A stretch of 64,000 nucleotides of DNA from an uncultured Cuneatibacter sp. (GCA_934234215.1 CAKQHB010000002.1:62001-126000), one strand, 5' to 3'. Shown: positions 25,626 through 34,498, counted from the stretch's first letter. Notes: generated by a model not told the origin, from the sequence alone. Translations and numbers: made by a program.

Positions 25626-25868
25626 ATGGTAAAGATGAGATTAAAGAGAATGGGTAAGAAGAAGGCTCCTTTCTATAGAATCGTAGTAGCAGACGGCAGA
25701 ATGCCGAGAGATGGCAGATTCATCGCTGAGCTGGGAACCTACGATCCCAACGCTGCTGAGAGCATCATCAAGTTCGATGAGGAAGAGACCAAGAAGTGGT
25801 TAGCAAACGGCGCACAGCCCACCGAGACTGTTAGCAAGCTGTTAAAAATCGCTGGAATCGAGAAATAA
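25626..25868 (+). CDS. rpsP: Ribosomal protein S16
   Basis: An 80-residue ribosomal protein with the typical start VKMRLKRMGKKKAPFYRIVV and DGRFIAELGTYDP. ACGGAGG is 9 bases upstream. It follows ffh by 79 bases and starts the rpsP-khpA-rimM-trmD series. Confidence 0.98.
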   Translation: MVKMRLKRMGKKKAPFYRIVVADGRMPRDGRFIAELGTYDPNAAESIIKFDEEETKKWLANGAQPTETVSKLLKIAGIEK

Positions 25869-25898
25869 TTCAATTCTCGTTTCATGGAGGTGAATGAC

Positions 25899-26126
25899 AT
25901 GAAGAAACTGGTAGAAGTGATTGCAAAATCACTGGTAGATTCACCTGACGAGGTTGTTGTTACGGAAGTAGAAAAAGAAAATTCCGTTGTCATCGAGCTG
26001 AAGGTAGCGCCTTCCGATATGGGTAAGGTCATCGGCAAGCAGGGTCGTATCGCAAAGGCGATCCGTTCTGTTGTGAAAGCGGCAGCTTCGAAAGAGGATA
26101 AAAAAGTTATCGTGGAAATTCAGTAA
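25899..26126 (+). CDS. khpA: KH-domain RNA-binding protein KhpA
   Basis: A 75-residue single KH domain. The GxxG loop is in VIGKQGRIAKAIR. KhpA pairs with KhpB in Firmicutes to bind RNA and affect cell division and length. The start is the ATG at 25899, 8 bases after GGAGG; an in-frame ATG at 25884 precedes the ribosome site and is unlikely. A terminator and repeat A4 separate it from rimM, so the usual rpsP-khpA-rimM-trmD operon is probably split here. Confidence 0.93.
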   Translation: MKKLVEVIAKSLVDSPDEVVVTEVEKENSVVIELKVAPSDMGKVIGKQGRIAKAIRSVVKAAASKEDKKVIVEIQ

Positions 26127-26130
26127 TACG

Positions 26131-26166
26131 AAAAGCTGCTGTGGTTTTTGCTACAGCAGCTTTTTT
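26131..26166 (+). terminator. Terminator after khpA
   Basis: Stem AAGCTGCTGT/ACAGCAGCTT followed by TTTTTT. The T-run continues into repeat A4. Confidence 0.9.
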
Positions 26167-26305
26167 CACTTTATAGGAAATTGCGTTGCATTTCCTATAA
26201 AGTAAAAAAAGCGCTACGCGTGGATCGCACTGCGGCGGAAAAGAAATTTGTCGCTTCGCGACCCGCCGCAGGCGGAGAATCCTGCGGAGCAGGATTCTAT
26301 TTTTA
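26161..26305 (+). repeat. Family A structured repeat, copy A4
   Basis: A full-length copy. H1 is extended outward to pair the terminator T-run (CTTTTTTCAC) with GTAAAAAAAG on the other side with one mismatch. H2 CTGCGGCGG/CCGCCGCAG, H3 GTCGC-TTC-GCGAC and H4 are intact. It ends about 20 bases before the rimM ribosome site. Confidence 0.92.
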
Positions 26306-26340
26306 CTTGGTTTTATATTGCGAAGGAGTATCGAGAAAGT

Positions 26341-26853
26341 ATGGAACAATATTTCAGAGTCGGTGTTATCACATCTCCTCACGGCGTACGCGGTGAGATG
26401 AAGGTATATCCCACGACAGATGACGTAAGCCGCTTCAAAAAGGGGATGCAGGTCATCCTGGATACGAAGAAGGCGCAGGTGCCACATCAGGTAGAGAACG
26501 TAAAGTTCTTTAAAAATATGGTAATCCTAAAGCTGGACGGCATCAATTCCATGAACGATGCGGAGCTGCTGCGCCAGTGTGATCTGCTCGTCACAAGAGA
26601 AAATGCGGTTCCGCTGGAAGAGGGCGAGTATTATCTGGCGGATCTGCTGGATATGACTGTGGAAGAGGAAGATGGCAGTGTGCTGGGAACTCTGGTGGAC
26701 GTTCTGGAGACTGGCGCGAACAGTGTCTATGTCGTCCGCATGGAATCTGGCAAGGAAGTGCTGCTGCCGAACATTCCGGACTGCATCCGTGCAGTGGACG
26801 TGGAAAACGGACGGATGACGGTACATGTGATGGAGGGCTTACTGGATCTATGA
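26341..26853 (+). CDS. rimM: Ribosome maturation factor RimM
   Basis: A 170-residue protein that helps assemble the 30S head and binds S19. The N-terminal barrel begins YFRVGVITSPHGVRGEMKV, and the PRC-barrel half contains EGEYYLADLLDMTV and VLLPNIPDCI. AAGGAG lies about 12 bases upstream, rather far. It overlaps trmD by four bases (ATGA). Confidence 0.95.
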   Translation: MEQYFRVGVITSPHGVRGEMKVYPTTDDVSRFKKGMQVILDTKKAQVPHQVENVKFFKNMVILKLDGINSMNDAELLRQCDLLVTRENAVPLEEGEYYLADLLDMTVEEEDGSVLGTLVDVLETGANSVYVVRMESGKEVLLPNIPDCIRAVDVENGRMTVHVMEGLLDL

Positions 26854-27584
26854 GATTTCATGTGCTGACGCTGTTCCCGGACATGATCACGCAGGGACTT
26901 GGAACGAGCATTCTCGGACGGGCATCCGAAAGAGGACTGATCGAGGTCGAGGCGCTGAACATTCGGGATTATGCGGAAAATAAACATAACAAAGTGGACG
27001 ATTATCCATACGGCGGCGGAGCGGGAATGCTGATGCAGGCAGGCCCGGTGGTGCGTGCCTGCCGGGATGTAGAGGTGCGGATCGGCAAACAGCCCCGTGT
27101 CATCTACATGACACCCCAGGGACGTCCCTTTACCCAGAAAATTGCAGAAGAACTGGCGACAGAGGAAGATCTGGTCTTTCTGTGCGGACATTATGAGGGC
27201 ATTGACGAACGTGCGCTGGAGCTGTGTGTGACGGACTTTTTGTCTGCGGGAGATTTCGTGCTGACCGGCGGCGAGCTTCCGGCGATGATGATGATCGACT
27301 GCATTTCCAGACTGGTTCCCGGTGTTTTAAATAATGAAGTATCCGCAGAGTTTGAGTCATTTCAGGATAATTTATTAGAGTATCCCCAGTATTCCAGACC
27401 GGTAGAGTTTGAGGGACTGCGGGTGCCGGAGGTGCTGCTTTCCGGACATCATGCCAACATCGAGGCATGGCGCAGAGAAAAGTCGCTGGAGCGCACACTG
27501 AAATGGCGTCCGGATCTGTTAGAAAATTGCGAGCTGACGAAAAAAGATCTTGCGCATCTGAAAACGCTGGGCTGGGAAAAGTAA
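26850..27584 (+). CDS. trmD: tRNA (guanine-N1)-methyltransferase TrmD
   Basis: A 244-residue SPOUT methyltransferase making m1G37 in tRNA. The start MRFHVLTLFPDMI, the DDYPYGGGAGMLM loop, the knot sequences CGHYEGIDER and the TGGELPAM motif are all present. It is translationally coupled to rimM by an ATGA overlap. Confidence 0.98.
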   Translation: MRFHVLTLFPDMITQGLGTSILGRASERGLIEVEALNIRDYAENKHNKVDDYPYGGGAGMLMQAGPVVRACRDVEVRIGKQPRVIYMTPQGRPFTQKIAEELATEEDLVFLCGHYEGIDERALELCVTDFLSAGDFVLTGGELPAMMMIDCISRLVPGVLNNEVSAEFESFQDNLLEYPQYSRPVEFEGLRVPEVLLSGHHANIEAWRREKSLERTLKWRPDLLENCELTKKDLAHLKTLGWEK

Positions 27585-27649
27585 AGTCCGGGTTTTCTTT
27601 TGAAATAGAGTGTGCTACAATACGAATCAGATTGGTCAAGGAGGAACGT

Positions 27650-28879
27650 ATGATGAACATTCAGGAAAGATTTTTGAAGTATGTCAATATCCCCACACAG
27701 TCTGCGGAAGGTGTGAGCCATGTGCCGACCACAGAGGTACAGTGGAATCTGGCGAGAGAGCTGGAAAAAGAAATGAACGAGATGGGTCTGTCTGATGTGC
27801 GTGTCAGCGAGAATGCTTATGTTTACGGCGTGCTGCCGGCAACACCCGGATATGAAGAGTTATCCGGCATCGGATTCATCGCCCATATGGATACTGCTAC
27901 CGAGTTTCCGGGAGAAGGTCTGAAGACGCAGATCATCGAAAACTATGACGGCGGTGAAGTAAAGCTTGGCACAAGCGGCCGCGTGCTGGATCTGGAGAAT
28001 TTCCCGCACCTGCCTACATTGAAGGGCAAGACACTGATCACCACCGATGGCACCACTCTGCTGGGCGCAGATGACAAGGCGGGTATCGCAGAGATCCTGA
28101 CTGCAGTTTCCATGCTGCAGGAGCAGAACATTCCCCACGGAAAAGTTTGCATCGGCTTCACTCCGGACGAGGAGGTTGGTCTTGGACCGAGCCATTTTGA
28201 CATTGAGAACTTTGGCGCAGAGTACGCTTACACCATGGACGGCGGAGATCCGGCATGTGTCAGCTACGAGAACTTCCATGCATGCGCTGCTACTTTTGAG
28301 ATCAAGGGTTACAGTATTCATCCCGGTTCTTCCAAAAACCGCATGATCAACGCTGCACTGGTTGGCTGCGAGATCAACAGCATGCTGCCCACCGGTGAGA
28401 CCCCGAGAGACAGCGAAGGCAGAGAGGGCTTCTACCATCTGACCAGCTTCAACGGCTCTACCACATCCTGCACGCTGTCTTACATTGTGCGTGATTTTGA
28501 TAGGGGATATTTCCGTGCAAGAAAGGCTACTCTGGAGCATATCGCAGTTTTGATGAATGAAAAGTACGGTGAAGGAACCGTTACTCTGACCATTCGTGAT
28601 CAGTATCCGAACATGTACGAAGTGCTGAAGGACAAGATGTTCATCGTGGACAATGCTTACACTGCATTGCGCACTCTGGGTCTGGAGCCGTATGCACAGC
28701 CCGCAAGAGGCGGCACGGACGGTGCAACCCTGAGCTATCACGGACTGCCCTGCCCGAACCTGGGTACTGGCGGATTTGCTGCTCACGGTCCGTTTGAGCA
28801 TGTCACCGTGGAGGATATGCAGACCTGTGCACAGCTGATCGTGGAGATTGTAAAGCTGCATTCCGCAAAGAAGGCGTAA
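27650..28879 (+). CDS. pepT: Peptidase T (tripeptide aminopeptidase)
   Basis: A 409-residue M20 metallopeptidase that removes the N-terminal residue from tripeptides. Metal ligands are in FIAHMDTATEFPG, the LLGADDKAGIAEIL loop, the EEVGLGP catalytic Glu pair and the C-terminal GGTDGATLSYHGLPCPNLGTGG. Start: ATG at 27650, behind AAGGAGGAA; an ATG one codon later also fits. It has no signal peptide, so it is cytoplasmic. Confidence 0.96.
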   Translation: MMNIQERFLKYVNIPTQSAEGVSHVPTTEVQWNLARELEKEMNEMGLSDVRVSENAYVYGVLPATPGYEELSGIGFIAHMDTATEFPGEGLKTQIIENYDGGEVKLGTSGRVLDLENFPHLPTLKGKTLITTDGTTLLGADDKAGIAEILTAVSMLQEQNIPHGKVCIGFTPDEEVGLGPSHFDIENFGAEYAYTMDGGDPACVSYENFHACAATFEIKGYSIHPGSSKNRMINAALVGCEINSMLPTGETPRDSEGREGFYHLTSFNGSTTSCTLSYIVRDFDRGYFRARKATLEHIAVLMNEKYGEGTVTLTIRDQYPNMYEVLKDKMFIVDNAYTALRTLGLEPYAQPARGGTDGATLSYHGLPCPNLGTGGFAAHGPFEHVTVEDMQTCAQLIVEIVKLHSAKKA

Positions 28880-28906
28880 AAAGTTCTGAAAAAGGGAAAA
28901 AACTAC

Positions 28907-28935
28907 TTGCCAGAACTGCAAAGTTGTGGTAAAGT
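28907..28935 (+). promoter_or_regulatory. Promoter of rplS
   Basis: TTGCCA, a 17-base spacer and TAAAGT. The leader to the start codon is about 75 bases. Confidence 0.65.
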
Positions 28936-28952
28936 AAACGAGTTGTGTAAAG

Positions 28953-29000
28953 AAAAGATGGTCCGCTGTTGCAGAAGTTCTGCATTAAGAACATCCAAAT
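28953..29000 (+). promoter_or_regulatory. Possible L19 autoregulatory leader
   Basis: The rplS leader contains the tight stem-loop GCAGAAGTTCTGC and the pair GTTC/GAAC just before AGGAGG. L19 leaders that bind the protein are known in Firmicutes. I cannot confirm the consensus by eye. Confidence 0.25.
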
Positions 29001-29017
29001 ATTAGGAGGTCACACAA

Positions 29018-29365
29018 ATGGAAAACATTATTAAGAGTATTGAAGATGCTCAGCTGAAGGAAAAGGTAGATAGCTTCAATGTTGGTGATACCGTTCGCGT
29101 ATATGCGAAGATCAAGGAAGGCAACAGAGAGCGTATCCAGATGTTCGAAGGTACTGTAATTAAGAGACAGCACGGTGGCGTTCGTGAGACTTTCACCGTT
29201 CGTAAGAATTCTAACGGTGTAGGCGTTGAGAAGACCTGGCCGGTACATTCTCCTTCTGTTGATCATATCGAAGTTGTTCGTTATGGTAAGGTTCGTCGTG
29301 CTAGACTGTATTACCTGAGACAGAGATCCGGTAAGAGCGCACGTGTTAAGGAACTGGTTAAATAA
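29018..29365 (+). CDS. rplS: Ribosomal protein L19
   Basis: A 115-residue ribosomal protein at the 30S-50S interface. It has FNVGDTVRVYAKIKEGNRERIQ, the GTVIKRQHGG strand and the closing RRARLYYLRQRSGKSARVKE. AGGAGG precedes it. It has its own promoter and terminator here, and trmD is separated from it by pepT. Confidence 0.98.
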   Translation: MENIIKSIEDAQLKEKVDSFNVGDTVRVYAKIKEGNRERIQMFEGTVIKRQHGGVRETFTVRKNSNGVGVEKTWPVHSPSVDHIEVVRYGKVRRARLYYLRQRSGKSARVKELVK

Positions 29366-29455
29366 TTTAACCAAATAACTGCAAAGCAGGTATTTGATTA
29401 TGAGCAAGTAGCGGAGCGGATTGCGAATAGCTGCTTGACCAAAATGAAGTGTATG

Positions 29456-29489
29456 AAAAAGAGTTTCGCGTCTATGCGGAACTCTTTTA
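29456..29489 (+). terminator. Terminator after rplS
   Basis: Stem AAAGAGTTTCGC/GCGGAACTCTTT followed by T-rich sequence, about 90 bases after the stop. The T-run leads into repeat A5. Confidence 0.75.
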
Positions 29490-29563
29490 TTACTTTATAG
29501 GAAATTGCGTTGCATTTCCTATAAAGCAAAAAGCACTCCGCGTGGATCGCACCGCGGCGGAGT
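29490..29563 (+). repeat. Family A structured repeat, copy A5 (3' truncated)
   Basis: H1 is perfect in its core (ACTTTATAGGAAAT/ATTTCCTATAAAG). The copy then runs through CACTCCGCGTGGATCGCACC and stops after GCGGCGGAGTG, lacking H3 and H4. CACTCCGC and GCGGAGTG can pair, so the remnant still closes a hairpin. A signal peptidase relic follows at once. Confidence 0.85.
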
Positions 29564-29842
29564 GGGAAGACAGTTACTTCGGGATCCGCCGCTGCAGAAT
29601 CAGGATATTGTACTGATGGATAAAATATGGTATGCTTTTCATAAAGTTGACCGCTTCGATGTGATCCGGTTTCAGAAGGCGCAGATGCCGACAATTTTTA
29701 TCTGAAACGGGTCGTTGGATTGCCGGGTGAGACGATCCAGATCACAGATGGCATCTCAGATCCGCGGCAGGATCTGGCTTTGGCTGAGTTTCCAGGCAGG
29801 ATTTTTGAAATAGTGATCTGCGCAGAGGAACATAGGAATTAG
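29561..29842 (+). pseudogene. Relic of a signal peptidase I gene
   Basis: Two pieces in different frames resemble the intact LepB encoded at 30746. The first (about 29570-29690) gives LQNQDIVLMDKIWYAFHKVD then RFDVIRFQ, matching the membrane-proximal catalytic domain. The second, one frame away from 29690, gives NFYLKRVVGLPGETIQITDG, the catalytic-lysine region, then decays to a TAG at 29842. The catalytic-serine segment is scrambled and the C-terminus is deleted. The 5' end is fused to the truncated repeat A5, suggesting a deletion joined them. It is not expected to make an active protein. Confidence 0.85.
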
Positions 29843-29859
29843 GAAATGGAGAGACAGAT

Positions 29860-30723
29860 ATGAAGATACAGTGGTATCCCGGACATATGACAAAAGCCCG
29901 GAGAGCAATGGAGCAGGACATCAAGCTGGTGGATCTCGTCATCGAGCTGTTAGATGCCCGGACACCCCTTGCAAGCCGGAATCCTGATATTGATAAGCTG
30001 GGGGCAAATAAGCTCCGTCTGATCCTGTTAAACAAGTCAGATGTGGCAGACCCGGCAGTTAACCGCAGATGGAAGAGCTGGTTTGAGAGCAAAGGCTACA
30101 CCGTCGTATTGTTGGATTCCCGCTCCGGTGCCGGAAAGAAGCAGGTGCAGGCGGCTGTAAGTCAGGTGTGCCAGGCAAAGATTGAGCGTGACCGCAGGAG
30201 AGGCATTCTGAACCGTCCGGTGCGTGCGATGGTTGTGGGCATTCCGAACGTCGGAAAGTCCACGTTTATTAATACCTTTGCAGGAAAGGCCGTGGCAAAG
30301 ACCGGAAACAAGCCCGGTGTGACGCGGGGAAATCAGTGGATCCGTCTGAACAAAGAAGTAGAGCTGCTGGATACTCCCGGTATTTTGTGGCCGAAGTTCG
30401 AAGATCCGGAAGTCGGTGTGCATCTGGCCATGATCGGCTCTGTGAACGATGAGATTTTGGATATCAGGGAGCTGGCATGTGAGCTGCTGAAGCTTCTGCG
30501 CACACTGTATCCGGAAAAGCTGCAGGAGCGCTACAGCTTTTCCGAAGAGGAGCTGGCACAGGAGACGAAGACCGGCTTTGAACTGTTGGAAAAGATCGCC
30601 AAGATCCGTGGCTGCCTGTTAAAGGGACAGGAGCTGGATACGGAGAAGGCAGCGAGACTTGTGATGGATGATTTCCGCAGCGGACGTCTCGGACAAATTT
30701 CTATCGAAAGACCAGCAGAATGA
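29860..30723 (+). CDS. rbgA: Ribosome biogenesis GTPase RbgA (YlqF)
   Basis: A 287-residue circularly permuted GTPase. The G4 motif NKSD (about 58-61) comes before the P-loop GIPNVGKSTFIN (near 126) and DTPGI, as in YlqF. It acts late in 50S assembly, promoting entry of L16 and neighbours. The start YPGHMTKARRAM is diagnostic. The following signal peptidase gene starts 23 bases later, so rbgA opens the rbgA-lepB-rnhB-yraN-pgeF-murI operon. Confidence 0.96.
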   Translation: MKIQWYPGHMTKARRAMEQDIKLVDLVIELLDARTPLASRNPDIDKLGANKLRLILLNKSDVADPAVNRRWKSWFESKGYTVVLLDSRSGAGKKQVQAAVSQVCQAKIERDRRRGILNRPVRAMVVGIPNVGKSTFINTFAGKAVAKTGNKPGVTRGNQWIRLNKEVELLDTPGILWPKFEDPEVGVHLAMIGSVNDEILDIRELACELLKLLRTLYPEKLQERYSFSEEELAQETKTGFELLEKIAKIRGCLLKGQELDTEKAARLVMDDFRSGRLGQISIERPAE

Positions 30724-30745
30724 TCGACGAGAAAGGGAACAGGGC

Positions 30746-31354
30746 ATGAACAATACGCAGGACGAAGAAGAACTGTTTACGGAAGTCAGTCTGAAGGATA
30801 CATCCGGAAAGAAGAAAAAGAAAGCAAAGAAAGATGGCGGGATCGGTGAGACGATCCGATATCTTGTTTTTGTGGTAGTCGCTTCGTGGCTGATCATCAC
30901 ATTTGTGACGCAGCGTACAGAAGTGCAGGGCAGCTCCATGGAGCCGCACTTACATAATGGCGAGAACATCATGGTAGACAAGCTGTCCTACCGGTTCCAC
31001 GATCCGGAACGGTTTGATATTATCGTTTTTCGCTATTTATATAAGAAAAACACATTTTATATTAAGCGCGTCATCGGACTGCCGGGAGAGACTGTGCAGA
31101 TCGCAGACGGTGTGATCTACATCAACGGAGAGCCGCTGGAGGAGGATTACGGACTGGAAGAGATCACGAATCCGGGACGCGCGCTGGAGCCGATCACGTT
31201 GGGCGAGGACGAATATTTCGTGTTGGGAGATAACCGAAATGGCAGCTCGGACAGCCGCGCGACGGACGTAGGTAATATTACGAGAAAACAGATTGTCGGA
31301 AAAGCATCATTGATTATCTGGCCGTTCTCAGAATTTGGCTGGGTCAGGCATTAA
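30746..31354 (+). CDS. lepB: Signal peptidase I
   Basis: A 202-residue membrane serine protease that cuts Sec and Tat signal peptides. A Lys-rich cytoplasmic stretch (about 22-35) precedes one membrane helix (about 42-60). The nucleophile serine is in VQGSSMEPHL, the general-base lysine in FYIKRVIGLPGE, and box D/E is EYFVLGDNRNGSSDSR. Start: ATG at 30746, with AAGGGA upstream. It lies between rbgA and rnhB. Confidence 0.96.
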   Translation: MNNTQDEEELFTEVSLKDTSGKKKKKAKKDGGIGETIRYLVFVVVASWLIITFVTQRTEVQGSSMEPHLHNGENIMVDKLSYRFHDPERFDIIVFRYLYKKNTFYIKRVIGLPGETVQIADGVIYINGEPLEEDYGLEEITNPGRALEPITLGEDEYFVLGDNRNGSSDSRATDVGNITRKQIVGKASLIIWPFSEFGWVRH

Positions 31355-31363
31355 GGAGAGAAG

Positions 31364-32128
31364 ATGGCAGAAAAGATACAGGTAATCCGAGAGCAGTTTC
31401 AGACGATTCCGACAGAGCAGTTGCCCGGATGGCTGGAGCAGTATCGGGAGGATCCCCGTGCAGGCGTGCAGACACTGGTAAAACGCGCAGAAAAGGTAAT
31501 CGCAGCGCTGGAGCAGGAAAGGGAACGTGTCTGGGAGATGCAGTCGTTTGAGCGGGAATACCGCCCCTGCGGGGTCATTTGCGGCATTGACGAGGCGGGA
31601 AGAGGTCCTCTTGCGGGACCGGTAGTGGCAGCAGCAGTCTGCCTTCCGGAAGATTGCGAGCTGCTGTATGTAAACGATTCCAAAAAGCTGTCCGAAAAAA
31701 AGAGAGAAGAGCTGTTTGATCAGATCAGGGAGACTGCCGTTTCTTACGGGATCGGCATTGTAGGACCGGATGTGATCGACGAGATCAATATTTTACAGGC
31801 AGATTATGAGGCGATGCGCATTGCAGTCTCTCAGTTGAAGCCACAGCCGGAAGTGCTGTTAAACGACGCCGTTCGGATTCCGGGGCTTTCCATGAAGCAG
31901 GTGCCGATCATCCGCGGCGATGCCAAGAGCCTGTCCATCGCGGCAGCCAGCATTCTGGCGAAGGTGACGAGGGATCGCATGATGGCGGAGTATGACAAGA
32001 TCTATCCGGAGTATGGATTTGCCGGAAACAAAGGATATGGTTCCGCTTCGCACATCGAGGCATTGAAGACCTATGGTCCCTGTCCGATTCATCGCCGCAG
32101 CTTCATCGGTCATTTTGTGGAGGTCTGA
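31364..32128 (+). CDS. rnhB: Ribonuclease HII
   Basis: A 254-residue enzyme that removes RNA, including single ribonucleotides, from RNA-DNA hybrids. The metal site begins in GIDEAGRGPLAGPVV (Asp and Glu), continues in VNDSKKLSEKKRE and ends at the SIAAASILAKVTRD helix. About 67 residues precede the catalytic core, a common N-terminal extension in Firmicute RnhB. Ten bases separate it from lepB. Confidence 0.97.
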   Translation: MAEKIQVIREQFQTIPTEQLPGWLEQYREDPRAGVQTLVKRAEKVIAALEQERERVWEMQSFEREYRPCGVICGIDEAGRGPLAGPVVAAAVCLPEDCELLYVNDSKKLSEKKREELFDQIRETAVSYGIGIVGPDVIDEINILQADYEAMRIAVSQLKPQPEVLLNDAVRIPGLSMKQVPIIRGDAKSLSIAAASILAKVTRDRMMAEYDKIYPEYGFAGNKGYGSASHIEALKTYGPCPIHRRSFIGHFVEV

Positions 32129-32130
32129 GC

Positions 32131-32481
32131 TTGAACAACCGCGAGACGGGGACACACTATGAGGAGAGGGCGGCAGCCTATCTGGAGCAGATGGGATATG
32201 AGATCCTGCTGCGCAATTACCGCTGCAAAAGCGGAGAGATCGATCTGATCGCCAGAGATGGAAGCTGGCTTGTCTTTACAGAAGTAAAATATCGAAAAGA
32301 CGCTGCAAAGGGGCTTCCGGAGGAAGCGGTAGACATCCGCAAACAACAGCGGATCTACCGGGCAGCACAGGCTTTTTTACAGCGGTATCATGTACCGTTT
32401 GATACGCCGTGCCGCTTTGATGTTGTGGCGATCGAAGGGGAAAGCATCCGACATTTGCCGGATGCTTTTGGAGGATTTTAA
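32131..32481 (+). CDS. yraN: YraN/UPF0102 family endonuclease-like protein
   Basis: A 116-residue protein of the UPF0102 family, which has a nuclease-like fold. The residues expected for a PD-(D/E)XK core are visible: GEIDLIARDGSWLVFTEVKYR. The biochemical role is not established in most bacteria. It starts with TTG at 32131, behind GGAGG, 2 bases after the rnhB stop, as is common for this gene pair. Confidence 0.9.
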   Translation: MNNRETGTHYEERAAAYLEQMGYEILLRNYRCKSGEIDLIARDGSWLVFTEVKYRKDAAKGLPEEAVDIRKQQRIYRAAQAFLQRYHVPFDTPCRFDVVAIEGESIRHLPDAFGGF

Positions 32482-32482
32482 G

Positions 32483-33370
32483 TTGGAACAGAAAAACGTA
32501 GATCAGAAGGCAGATCAGTATCCCTGGGTCAGAAAACCGGGGACTGTGCTGCCGGAAGAAATCATCCGAAATGGAGTCCCGTTTTTGTCCTTTCCGATGC
32601 TGGAGGAAACCGGACTCGTGGTGCAGGGCTTTACAACACGCATGGGTGGTGTCAGCAAAGGTTGTTTCGCCTCGATGAATCTGAGCTTCACAAGAGGGGA
32701 CGATGAGGCGGATGTGCGGGAGAATCACAGGCTGGCGGCAGAAGCGCTTGGTTACGACTGGAAGCGGGCGATTCTGACCCATCAGACGCATACCGACAAC
32801 ATTCTGGTGGTGACGGAGGCGGATGCCGGAAAGGGCATCACAAAGGAAAAAGGTTACACCGGGATCGACGGACTCATGACGAACACGCCGGGCGTTGCAC
32901 TGATTGCCTTTGGCGCGGACTGTGTGCCGCTGTATTTTCTGGATCCGGTGCGCAAGGTGATCGCACTGGTGCATTCCGGATGGCGCGGCACCGTACAGGA
33001 GATCGGTCCAAAGGCAGTGCAGATGATGCAGGATATTTATGGCAGTGATCCGCAGGATATTTTGGCATGCATCGGACCGAGCATCTGCGGTGATTGCTAT
33101 GAAGTCGGCGCAGAAGTTGCAGATGTCTTTTGTGAGAAGTTTTCGCAGGCAGAGGCAGAGCGGATCGTCTGGGGCAATGCAAATGGCAGATATCAGCTGG
33201 ATCTGTGGCGGGCAAATGAATTGCTTCTGGAAAAAGCGGGTATTCTGAAAGAGCATATGCAGGTGACGGGGATCTGTACAAGATGCAATCCGGAGCTGCT
33301 GTTTTCACACAGAAAGATGGGGAACGCCCGTGGGAATTTGTCCGCGATCTTATGTCTGAAGGAAGCGTAA
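32483..33370 (+). CDS. pgeF: Purine nucleoside phosphorylase-like protein PgeF (laccase-domain, YfiH/YlmD family)
   Basis: A 295-residue protein of the former multicopper-oxidase-like YfiH family, now known as purine nucleoside enzymes and linked to peptidoglycan editing. The zinc site is spread over THQTHTDN, the GADCVPLYF strand and the HSGWRGT loop; a conserved CIGPSICGDCYEVG follows. I chose the TTG at 32483, 9 bases after GGAGG and 1 base after the yraN stop. It lacks a signal peptide. It precedes murI by 46 bases. Confidence 0.9.
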   Translation: MEQKNVDQKADQYPWVRKPGTVLPEEIIRNGVPFLSFPMLEETGLVVQGFTTRMGGVSKGCFASMNLSFTRGDDEADVRENHRLAAEALGYDWKRAILTHQTHTDNILVVTEADAGKGITKEKGYTGIDGLMTNTPGVALIAFGADCVPLYFLDPVRKVIALVHSGWRGTVQEIGPKAVQMMQDIYGSDPQDILACIGPSICGDCYEVGAEVADVFCEKFSQAEAERIVWGNANGRYQLDLWRANELLLEKAGILKEHMQVTGICTRCNPELLFSHRKMGNARGNLSAILCLKEA

Positions 33371-33416
33371 CTGCGCGAGCAGGGTTACAAAGAATCCTGA
33401 TAAAAGGAGAACAACT

Positions 33417-34301
33417 ATGTTGGAGTTAAGAACGGATGCTGCAAACCGCATTTTAACAGAGGCGGAAGCGCAGCAGGCACTTCGCGATCAGCCGATCGGC
33501 GTGTTTGATTCCGGTGTCGGCGGACTCACTGTCGTCCGGGAAATCATGCGCCAGATTCCGGAAGAGCGACTTGTATATTTTGGCGATACTGCCCGTGTTC
33601 CCTACGGCAGCAAATCCCGCGATACCGTCATTTATTATTCAAAGCAGATCACCCGTTTTCTGCTGACCAAGAACGTCAAGGCAATCGTCATCGCCTGCAA
33701 TACGGCGACCTCTTTTGCACTGGAGGAGCTGGAAAAAGAGCTGGACATTCCGGTGATCGGCGTTGTGCGCCCCGGCGCAAAGGTGGCATCACTTGCCACG
33801 GAGAATCACCGCATCGGCGTCATCGCGACACAAGGTACGGTAGAAAGTGGCATTTACAAAGAATATATCCAAAACCTGAATCCGTCTCTGCAGGTTTACG
33901 AGAAAGCCTGTCCGCTGCTTGTATCCCTTGTGGAGGAAATGTGGCTTCATGATCCGATCACAACACAGATCGTGGAGCGATATCTGGAAGAAATGAAAAC
34001 ATTCGATGTGGACACTCTGGTACTGGGATGTACCCATTTCCCGTTGCTGCGTTCCACAATCCGTTCCGTCATGGGACCTGGCGTCAACCTTGTCAACCCG
34101 GCATATGAAACCGCAGTCGAGCTGCGACGGATCCTGGAATGGAAAGACCTGCTGCGGGGCGAAGACAAAGAGCTGAAGCCCGGCGAGTACAAATACGAGT
34201 TTTATGTCAGCGACACACCGGGAAGACTGCAGACATTCGCAAGCTCGATATTGCCGTATGAAGTGGAACACATTGAGAAGATTAAGATAGAGGAATATTG
34301 A
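33417..34301 (+). CDS. murI: Glutamate racemase
   Basis: A 294-residue cofactor-independent racemase that makes D-glutamate for peptidoglycan. It has the start PIGVFDSGVGGLTVVREI, the first catalytic cysteine in IACNTATS and the second in LGCTHFPLL. About 25 residues precede the family core. AAAGGAG lies 7 bases upstream. It is the last gene of the operon, and two foldback elements follow. Confidence 0.97.
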   Translation: MLELRTDAANRILTEAEAQQALRDQPIGVFDSGVGGLTVVREIMRQIPEERLVYFGDTARVPYGSKSRDTVIYYSKQITRFLLTKNVKAIVIACNTATSFALEELEKELDIPVIGVVRPGAKVASLATENHRIGVIATQGTVESGIYKEYIQNLNPSLQVYEKACPLLVSLVEEMWLHDPITTQIVERYLEEMKTFDVDTLVLGCTHFPLLRSTIRSVMGPGVNLVNPAYETAVELRRILEWKDLLRGEDKELKPGEYKYEFYVSDTPGRLQTFASSILPYEVEHIEKIKIEEY

Positions 34302-34330
34302 GAAATCACGCGCCAGACAGAGCGTGCGAA

Positions 34331-34498
34331 ATTTGCCATTCCTCTGGAAAAGCCTGCCTCATTTCCTGTGAACTTCGAACAGGTTCTTAATCGACATTTG
34401 CGCAAACTCGCCTTTGGCTCAGACAGTGCGCAAATGTCGGAACCTGTTTTCGTTCACGATGGAAATACCGGCAAAGCTTTTCCAGAGGAACGGCAAAT
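34331..34498. repeat. Family B long foldback element, copy B3
   Basis: A near-perfect 168-bp inverted repeat. The arms TTCCTCTGGAAAAGC (34339-34353) and GCTTTTCCAGAGGAA (34476-34490), then AACAGGTTC/GAACCTGTT and CGACATTTGCGCA/TGCGCAAATGTCG, close on an apex CTCGCCTTTGGCTCAGACAG. It is the best-preserved B copy. The interval 34499-34670 after it holds nothing I recognise. Confidence 0.85.
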
